The translations under genes were made by a program, and so were the position numbers. From Phaeoceros laevis (lineage: Eukaryota; Anthocerotophyta; Anthocerotopsida; Notothyladales): DNA of 44,394 nt. The notes beneath the pieces were generated by a model. It did no database searches and was not told the origin of the DNA. It saw nothing but the letters and a program-made list of their open reading frames with translations. Location of the stretch: assembly GCA_049999765.1 (NCBI GenBank), contig JBNGIQ010009547.1, forward strand, positions 532,699 through 577,092, given 5' to 3'. This document shows, piece by piece, positions 37,526-44,394 of the stretch (its first letter is position 1; each line of letters begins with the position of its first letter).

Positions 37526-39219
37526 TGCAATTTTGGCTCTACTAAGCAGACCCTTCAGATGGTATTAGCTGTTACGACCATCAACCACCGATTACAAGGT
37601 GCTCAAACTATCTCCCTGCTGCTACTTAAGGAGAAACAGGTGGGGAAAGACAGTGGAATCGGTATCTTCACAATGGGAATTGGGTTGGTTGACAGGATGG
37701 ATGGGGTGTCTATAAGCAAGAAAGTTTGCAGAGCACCATTTCTTCCTGGCACATGGCTGTTGGCACAGCTAGCTTGTGCCAGCCTCCTTCCAGCAAGAGA
37801 TGCAATTGTATTTTTTGTTGAGGGAGCAACCGGACCACCATCCGGAGTGTGGGAGGAGATGCTAGTTTTGTTTAAAACCGTGGGTATATGAGAAGCCAAT
37901 TCAGTGGATTTCTCGCATTACACAGGTCTGTATGCAGTGTTCCCAGTAACTTGAAGACCCCTGGGCTGCCGTTCTTGCAGAGCAGGGCAGTGAAGCAGGG
38001 CAGGCAGTGCTGGATCGCTCATTCGTCAAGCAGTACCACACACTGGTCCTGAGAGATCATGCAGGTGGACTGAATGATGGATCTTTCCCTTAGCCACACT
38101 ACATCGTCTTGTATCACTGAGTAGCTTTAAGACGGGGGATGATAATCTGTGATGTTCTAAGTAGGCACATCTGCCAGCGAATTGGTCAGCAGGAAGCAGC
38201 CCCCTTGCCTCTTGCTTGTGTGAGCCATTCTTTCAGCCAGTACCATAATTGAGACGTCAGCCTTTTCAAGTGCATGCCGGACAATGAGTTACCGCATGCC
38301 CTCTTGACACTTGTACTACAATTGTTCCGCAGGCCTTTGTTAATAAACTGACCATTTCAACTTTACCTGTTCCCATTCCTGTTGGAGACTCGGCTGCAAA
38401 CTGTGTTGTCCCATCTGCGGAGGCTGCCAAATAAGCGCGTACTGGCATGCTGGTGAACTCGCTATTCGGTCTGATGCTGGGATGGAGAGTTGTCGTGATG
38501 TGAAGGGCGCTTGGCAGCTCTTATATGTTCATCAGCCCTTGAGATGTACTACGCCGATGATTGGCTCAGTTTCACGATGACTTCCCCCTCTTCTCTGTTC
38601 ACAACCATCATGCGGTCGGTGGACAATGCTTACTGCTCCGATTGTTCACTCAGACCTGAATCGAACACTGCACCGCACCTTCCGGTGAAACGCACATGTA
38701 CAATGTACATGTATTCTCGGAAGTGGGTGGAGTTGCCTCACTCACTCACGAGAGGCTGTTATCAACTTAGCATAATAATATTGTGTTCACCACAATGCAC
38801 GGCGCCTTTCACCAACAGCCGTCACGTGTAGCAGTGTCTGCAGTCTGGCTGTAGTGCTTGAGCACTTCTCGCCTGCTTCAATTTTCAGGTTGGGTAGAGG
38901 TACTAGACAGACAAACCATTCTTTCTCTCCATCTCATGAAGCGACATGAACATTATTTTCAAGTCTCTCATCATCTGGACTTTAGTTTCCAGCCAGCTGG
39001 TTGCATGTATGTGACGGGTATTGTCCCCCGGGCGGCTAAAACCACCTCCTTCGGCCACTTCTCATCGACATGATATCAGGTTTGGTAGTTTGCTGTGCGC
39101 GCAGGCCATCGAGCCTTCCATCTTGGAATACAGAGGTGCCCATTCTCACCTTGACGGGGAAGGATGTCTACAGATGAGTAAAGGCGAAGAAACATGTCTG
39201 GATCAGACTCTGGATGAGC
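37526..39219. other. 3' flank of CSLC and intergenic region
   Basis: The first few hundred bases are probably the CSLC 3' UTR. The open frame near 37559-37891 encodes no recognisable domain and I do not call it a gene. A perfect 12-bp inverted pair (gtacatgtac-like, tgtacaatgtacatg, about 38697-38711) is short. Nothing else stands out. Confidence 0.4.
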
Positions 39220-39702
39220 TCAAGTCTCATGAGTATGAAGGTCCTTAATTCTTCGAATCTCCTGGGAAATTGTGTCGAGGTCGGGAGACAGAGATACATC
39301 GGCAGCAACTTCAATTCTTGCTTTCGCTGCCTGCACAGCGTTTGCCACCTTCAAAGTAGCCCTAGCAGCTATGTCAACTGCTCTTTCTAGGTCGTCGATC
39401 GCGTCAGCGTCCTTGTTCTCTTGCCTTGCCACCTTGGCTACTGCTGCCGCAGCTGCAATAGCTGCTGCTCCGGCTCGCACCTTTGCTTCCGCAGCGACCA
39501 CTTGCTCCGCTGCAGTCGTCAGTTGCTCTTGCAAAGCTGTCTCTGTTATCTGTCTGCGTCGGTCGAGCTCCTCACGGTCAGGCCTGCGGAACAACATACC
39601 AACAACATCAGGAACGTCCTGAAACCAGTTTGCGCGGAGAAGCATCAAATCAGGGACTATGGCCTGACCTGGAGAGGTTCCCAGAGCTGTCGTGAGAGCC
39701 AT
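39220..39702 (-). CDS. Possible small Ala-rich coiled-coil protein, hypothetical
   Basis: Minus-strand frame of 160 aa with an ATG at 39702 and TGA at 39222-39220. I do not recognise the family. Residues 1-40 are mixed (MALTTALGTSPGQAIVPDLM, WFQDVPDVVGMLFRRPDREE). From about residue 40 to 150 it is a continuous heptad-like, Ala/Glu/Arg/Lys-rich helix (LTTAAEQVVAAEAKVRAGAA, AIDDLERAVDIAARATLKVA), so a coiled coil is likely. The absence of Pro and Gly in the helix and the regular charge pattern argue for real coding, but alanine-rich frames also arise by chance in GC-rich DNA. A hairpin lies 225 bp upstream at 39927-39963. Confidence 0.45.
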   Translation of the reverse strand: MALTTALGTSPGQAIVPDLMLLRANWFQDVPDVVGMLFRRPDREELDRRRQITETALQEQLTTAAEQVVAAEAKVRAGAAAIAAAAAVAKVARQENKDADAIDDLERAVDIAARATLKVANAVQAAKARIEVAADVSLSPDLDTISQEIRRIKDLHTHET

Positions 39703-39926
39703 GGCACGCCTTTGCTTTGATTGGTCTTCGCCTCCAGCTGGCCCGAGGACTTAGGCTAGAGCCCTTGTGTAGCCTGCAACATTTTGGGTTGGTCAGGAGA
39801 CTAAAAGCTGTTCCAGTCCGTCATTTGGAAATCGAGCTCCTTGAACCAGGATTTTGTTGCTCCCAGAAAATGACAGACTCCATGGCCCCTGTACCAGTCA
39901 GCTGGCAGAATTTTCCCGCACCTATT

Positions 39927-39963
39927 GCAGAGAACAGCACCTGCTGTAGGTGCTGTTCTCTGC
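39927..39963. repeat. Perfect inverted repeat, 16-bp arms, 5-bp loop
   Basis: Left arm 39927-39942 is gcagagaacagcacct, right arm 39948-39963 is its exact reverse complement, loop gctgt. The stem is perfect. Position is upstream of the minus-strand frame ending at 39702. Confidence 0.85.
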
Positions 39964-40083
39964 TATGCAACAGACTACAGCAGTCCTATGGGTAGGTCCT
40001 AGGACTACCCTCACCATTCGTCTCGGGATCGCTGTTGTGATTGCAACTCACGAAAATTGCTATTTCCTTTTGCTGAGCACAGG

Positions 40084-41480
40084 TACCGTAAATCAGTAAA
40101 AGGATGCTCTCACCGGCAGGATGATGCGGGGCAGCACATGGCTACGCTAAGAGAATGCAGCTCCATCGGTGCCAATTTTCTTGCTTCCGCGAGTTTCAAT
40201 TTCTAACACTCTTGCTGGTAGTGTCTTTTGAGTTGCGGGCACATTTCACAGATGGATAGCTATACCACCGTCTGTACACGTGCAGGGTTTCGACTGCACT
40301 ACCAGAATTGCGTGACAAGTGTCCCGTTTACTTTGTGCGTCGAACATCAAACCCTATTTCGTTCCATGACCGCGTGAATCTACCTGGTTGGAGAAGTTGG
40401 AGGTTTGTTATCAGGGGTTTAGTAACCGTTTAGTTTAGTTGAAGCTAGAGATACCGTAAATCAGTACGGCAGCGCTCGGCTACGCTAAAAGAATTGAATG
40501 CAGCTCCATCGGCCATAGTGACGTGTGGATTTCACGCGGCCGAGGGTAGTCACGGTGCCACGTGGTTCAGGGTTATTAACTAGTTGGTGATTTCCAGGTG
40601 GAAACCACCCCATCACGGGTGGTGCGAGGTCTACGCGCGGCAAGTGTCAGTCTACTACTACTGTAGCCCCCAGCTAGTGCAGAATATTGGGAATAGAGGT
40701 CTTCCCTGCCTGATGTTTTTGTACGGTAGTATGGCAGCACCGGGTGCCACCGGTGTAGTTGTCCTCCCTGCCTGTAATCGATCCTCGCTATAGTCGGTCC
40801 TCCCTACAAGGCGCGCCTTATAGGGAGGCGCCTTATGTGCCTTACATGTGCTATAAGGCGCGCATAACAGCATAAGGCGCGCCTTATAGGGAGGACCGAT
40901 TACAGTACTAGAAAGGCGCGCTTGTAGGGAGAGATACTAGATTCGAACCTAGGTCGATTAGCACCTAGTTTGTAACCTATACCGTCTTTCCCCAAGCCCA
41001 GCGCCTATCGAACTCCGTGCTCGTGCGGGTCTGGCAGCGGTGACCGCGGGAGGCTCTCCAGGACGGTAGCGGGCCAGGGGAGGACGCTTCAAGCGGTGTT
41101 TACAATAATATGGATATAGCCCGTCGATTAGCCCACCGTTCACGGGGAGAACTAAATAGGGTATACACGTGCGCAAACGGAGAGGAAACGGCGATTGACG
41201 GAGGGCTGACGCAAAGAGGGAGAAAAAATTTGACACACACGTGCCACGCCACTTATCCCCCGCGATTGGGGCGACGGGTCCCTCCGTCGACCGAAATACA
41301 CGGCCGCCGGACCACCTTTCCCTAGGGCTGCCGATTTCTTACGGCACTGTCAGCGTTGCACGAGAGGTGTCCCTTTTACGTTGTGCGCCAACAGCAAAGC
41401 ACTGTTTCATTCATGTTCCATGAATCCGTGCATCTACCTGATTGGAGGAGGTGGAAGTCTGTTATCAGGGGTTTAGTTAA
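40084..41480. repeat. Dispersed direct-repeat cluster, possible degraded mobile element
   Basis: Two families of direct repeats lie here. Family A: 40084-40170 and 40451-40522 share taccgtaaatcagta, ggctacgctaa and gcagctccatcgg. Family B: about 40318-40435 and 41368-41480 share gtgtccc.ttta, ctacctg.ttggag and gttatcaggggtttagt, with moderate divergence. Between the B copies lies the nested palindrome at 40772-40905. The layout could be remnants of one element with repeated ends, but no protein-coding part is readable. Confidence 0.5.
40772..40905. repeat. Nested inverted repeat built on ataaggcgcgccttat motifs, MITE-like
   Basis: Outer arms ctgtaatcg (40772-40780) and cgattacag (40897-40905). 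The main arms, 40794-40821 and 40872-40899, are 28 bp with one mismatch and contain gcgcgccttat / ataaggcgcgc. The 50-bp interior again pairs with itself (ggcgccttat at about 40827-40836 and ataaggcgc at about 40853-40861). A further single copy of aaggcgcgcttgtaggga lies at 40913-40930. Such a structure is expected of a small non-autonomous element. Confidence 0.75.
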
Positions 41481-42120
41481 GCTGGATAAACCAGGTAAGA
41501 ACCTTCAAATGTAAGATAGGGGGCTTCACTTGGGATGTTACAAAGTGGGTTCCTAGGTTCCTAAGGAAAGAAGAGTAATAGCTCTTGATAAACCCCATAT
41601 TACTAAGAGCAACAAGGATTCTATACACAAACATCACAATTATGAAAGCATAAAATCTGTCCTAAGAAAGAAGGATTGTGCTCATCTTGACAACCAACAT
41701 GAAGTCATGCATGAAACGGATATAAGCACGGGGATGGGGATTATTTCTAGCTTGCAACTCAAAGTGTATGCATTACTTCATATAGGCTGCCAAGAAGAGC
41801 AAAATCTCACTCTTCTCCATATGCATGAGGGATTAGCTTGCCTATGCATGAGGAATTAGCTTGCCTATGCATGAGGGATTACAAGCTAGATGCATGCATT
41901 ATTTCTTGTAGGCTGCAAATACTAGTAAAAAGGAGGCTCTTATTTCACATACACTAATTATCATCCATAAGGCAATGTCAAACGAAATGGTTAGGAAGTT
42001 GGATGGATGTTAGATAGGATAGTTTATGATTGACACTCACTCATTATATTTGACATTGTTAATTATTCTTTTTTTTAAGTTGGGTTATATTTCATACTAT
42101 ATTTCACATGTTATACTTTT

Positions 42121-42294
42121 CATCAAGTTCAACTTACAAGAATATATGACCAAGTTCCACACTTTGTTTGATTCAATATTCTACATATAATAGGAATTAA
42201 TACTTTACATCAAATTCAACTTACAAGAACACATGAAGAAATTCAATACTTTGTTTGATCCAACATCCCACATTTAATAAGGATTAATACTGTA
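42121..42294. repeat. Tandem duplication, unit 87 bp
   Basis: Copies at 42121-42207 and 42208-42294, same length, both beginning catcaa and containing actttgtttgat. A third copy starts at 42295 (catcaagttcaac) and is cut off by the pentanucleotide run. Confidence 0.85.
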
Positions 42295-42308
42295 CATCAA
42301 GTTCAACC

Positions 42309-42358
42309 TGATGTGATGTGATGTGATGTGATGTGATGTGATGTGATGTGATGTGATG
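42309..42358. repeat. Microsatellite (TGATG)x10
   Basis: Ten perfect copies of TGATG occupy 42309-42358 without interruption. Perfect runs of this length are usually variable between individuals. Confidence 0.95.
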
Positions 42359-42903
42359 ATATTTGAGGAGGTTTACACGTAGAAAGATACATGAACTGGT
42401 CATACTCTATTTGACACAAATTGGTCCAATGGTCCATACTCTATTTAACACAAATTGGTTCCAATGGTCCACACTCTATTTGACACGAGTTGGTTCCACA
42501 CTCTACTTGCCGTGAATTGGTCCATACTCTAGTTGACATGAGTTGGTTCACACTTTGTTTGACATGAAAGATTTTACACTATATATGACATGAAATTTAA
42601 AAATGTCATTTTGACACGTGTATTAACATATCACCATTATGTGGCATTGTTTCTTATTGTTTTATAATTTGACATTGTCACTTCTTATTTTTAACATGAC
42701 ATTGTAACTTAGTGTCCTTTAACTTGACATTGTCAAGTATTGTCTTTTAGCTTAACATTTTTTACTTACTCTGGCAGATCTTCGTATGCAAAAAATAAAA
42801 GGTAGCTCTGAAAATCAGAGCTACAGCAGCGACGGAGGTTACCGTTCTTGCGCGACAGGCAATGGCGCGCACCACTAACGCGATGCAGCATCAATAGTCT
42901 TGG

Positions 42904-44394
42904 ATGCCAAAACAGCTTAAAAACGTGGGCATGCCCGCTGGACTGCTACTGCTGAAAAACCCTGCAATGCTCCACCTACAATTTGGCACCACCAACAAGA
43001 TGCACCATCAGCGGTTTTGGACGCCAGCAGCTGGGAGGCAGGCCCACACCCTGGAGCTGGAGGGGAGGTTAAATGTGCCTCCGAGGCAATGGATTTACAC
43101 AAGCCGCACATTTGTGCCGTGCAGTGGCTTAGCAGCCAAGCTACGCATACCGGACAATAGCAGTGCTGGAGAACGACAAGAGTTGTTGTGGAGGCAGTAT
43201 TTCTTGGACTCCACATTGTGGTGGGACTGCAGGACGAACAAGAAGAGCGCGCGCTCTCCCGACTTCAGGCACAAGGAGTCCAAGGAGCCTATATGGCTGA
43301 ACAACGTCTACAAGCCTGACTGGGTGGATGCGGAGCTGTCTGCCTTGGACAAGCAGGTTGGACGGTCTGCACAGCCTCCATCCAACCCCTTGTTGCATCA
43401 TAATGCTGCTGCTCCGACGGTGCCAGAGTACCAAGGGTACGGAACGGCTCAGGCTGTCATCGAAGAACTTTGTGAGAATGGGCAGCTAAGTCCAGCAGTG
43501 GACGCTTTGACCGTCTTGGCGGAGAAACAATCTCGTGTGTCCTCCTCTCTGCTGTACAGAGTCATTCGGATATGCGGGGCTGAAAAAAATCTGGTGTTGG
43601 GGCGACGACTTGATGATCTCACTGTCAAGCTTGGCTACGGATCCGACACATTTTTGGGAAACCATCTCTTGCGCATGTATGCATGTGCAGGTAGGCTACA
43701 GGAGGGCATGGATGTGTTCAACAGGGTAGGGAAACCAGATGTCTTCATGTAGTCTTCCATAATCTCTGCACATGCTAAGCACGGAAAACCGAAAGAGGCC
43801 ATACAACTCTACCGTGAGATGCGTAAGTCAGGAGTGAAGGCGGATGGTTACGTCTTTGCAGCTGCCCTTCAAGCTTGTGCATTTGCCTCTGACTTGGAAT
43901 CTGGCAGAAAAGTGCACTCTGATGTGTTGCACAGTGGCAATCCTACTGACATGGTTGTTGGCAGCTGCCTGGTTGACATGTATGCAAAATGTGGTGAGCT
44001 GGGAGATGCGCGCCAGGTTTTTGACAGCATGGACACAAAGGATGTGGTGACATGGAATGCTCTGATTGCTGGGTATGCACAGCAAGGACTCGGTCAAGAG
44101 GCGCTTGTTGTGTATGGACAAATGGAGGAGGCGGGCCTCAATTTGGCTGACTATATTACTTTTGCTTGCCTTTTGAAGGCGTGTGCAAGCACTGGTGCCA
44201 TACAGAAGGACAGGGAGCTGCACTCACAGATTGTCAAAAGACGTCTGCTGGATGATGTTGTGGTGGGTACCTGCCTGGTGGACATGTATGCAAAATGTGG
44301 TGAGATGGAAGATGCGCGCCAGGTTTTTGACAACATGGACACAAAGAATGTGGTGACATGGAATGCCCTGATTGCTGGGTATGCACAGCAAGGA
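42904..44394 (+). pseudogene. PPR gene with N-terminal OSB-like PDF motif, interrupted by an in-frame TAG, runs off the window
   Basis: From the ATG at 42904 the frame is open to a TAG at 43750-43752; after it the same frame is open for 214 codons to the edge. The stop stands where PLS repeats carry Trp (KPDVFM-stop-SSIISAHAKHG; the other PPR gene here has PDVYLWAAMIAAS), so one TGG-to-TAG change explains it. Residues about 95-145 read LLWRQYFLDSTLWWDC, SARSPDFRHKESKEPIWL and PDWVDAEL. This resembles the roughly 50-residue PDF motif of plant organellar single-stranded DNA-binding (OSB) proteins, which has WWD and PDFKHK at the same spacing. The PPR part begins near residue 180; typical phrases include VDMYAKCGELGDARQVFD and TWNALIAGYAQQG. 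It may be a pseudogene, or the stop may be a sequence error; the 3' end is unseen. Confidence 0.75.
43965..44394 (+). repeat. Nearly identical 124-bp direct repeats inside the PPR array
   Basis: Copies at 43965-44088 and 44271-44394 align without gaps and differ at about six positions. They are offset by 306 bp, 102 codons, which is one P-L-S triplet. The second copy is cut by the window edge, so the similarity may extend further. Confidence 0.9.

Larger units (their letters stand above)
41500..42903. other. AT-rich intergenic region with several minisatellites
   Basis: Clearly richer in A/T than the flanks and without coding signal. It contains a 23-bp tandem repeat (41821-41881, atgcatgagg.attagcttgcct, about 2.6 units), an 87-bp tandem pair (42121-42207 and 42208-42294, both starting catcaa.ttcaacttacaag), a pentanucleotide run (42309-42358), and a degenerate array at about 42399-42570 with recurring phrases such as actctatttgacac and ttggtcca. 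It ends about 100 bp before the PPR ATG. Confidence 0.7.

Noticed and set aside
37559-37891. Open frame of 110 codons downstream of CSLC
   Set aside because: No recognisable domain and positioned where the CSLC 3' UTR is expected.
40938-41000. tRNA or tRNA-derived SINE suggested by gattcgaacc (a B-box on the minus strand)
   Set aside because: The T-arm does not pair properly and I could not build D and anticodon arms or an acceptor stem.
43750-43752. TAG repaired by RNA editing
   Set aside because: Organellar U-to-C or C-to-U editing cannot turn UAG into UGG, and this is a nuclear gene. Pseudogene or sequence error is simpler.

Overview
The window is nuclear DNA of a land plant. The evidence is a set of spliced plant genes (plastidial phosphoglucomutase with a transit peptide, xyloglucan xylosyltransferase, CSLC glucan synthase, plant-type GDT1) and two large intronless PLS-class PPR genes. 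Genes are dense, introns are mostly about 60-460 bp, and gene regions look near 45-50% GC. Abundant PLS-type PPRs in a compact genome fit a non-seed plant such as a hornwort or a lycophyte. That placement is inference; no sequence here is decisive.

Layout, left to right. (1) 1-2234, minus: a seven-exon gene of unknown function, cut by the window edge, recovered by joining in-phase splice sites. (2) 3276-4826, plus: an ARM-repeat protein like the tail of U-box (PUB) ligases, without a U-box. (3) 5462-6023, minus: TFIIA gamma, sharing a short bidirectional promoter with (4) 6233-8686, plus: a PLS/E-type PPR protein. (5) 9404-9889, plus: histone H2A with a long S/T-P-K-K tail. (6) 11280-16049, plus: plastidial phosphoglucomutase in 22 exons, with one GC-AG intron. 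(7) 16425-18245, minus: a PHLOEM PROTEIN 2-LIKE A10-type membrane protein. (8) 19605-20914, plus: ELL-associated factor (EAF). (9) 21808-24265, minus: GDT1/UPF0016 cation transporter in 8 exons. (10) 26271-27581, plus: GT34 xyloglucan xylosyltransferase. (11) about 7 kb of repeat-bearing, partly AT-rich intergenic DNA. (12) 34815-37525, plus: CSLC xyloglucan glucan synthase in 5 exons. (13) 39220-39702, minus: a possible small Ala-rich coiled-coil protein. (14) 40-42.9 kb: repeats, a nested GGCGCGCC palindrome and AT-rich minisatellites. (15) 42904 to the end, plus: a PPR gene with an OSB-like PDF motif at its N-terminus and an in-frame stop codon.

Functional links. The xylosyltransferase and the CSLC backbone synthase act on the same Golgi polymer, xyloglucan, and are adjacent genes on the same strand, so they form a candidate two-gene xyloglucan locus. 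GDT1 probably supplies Mn2+/Ca2+ to the secretory pathway, where GT34 enzymes need Mn2+; its nearness may be chance. TFIIA gamma and EAF both serve RNA polymerase II. The two PPR proteins probably act on organellar RNA.
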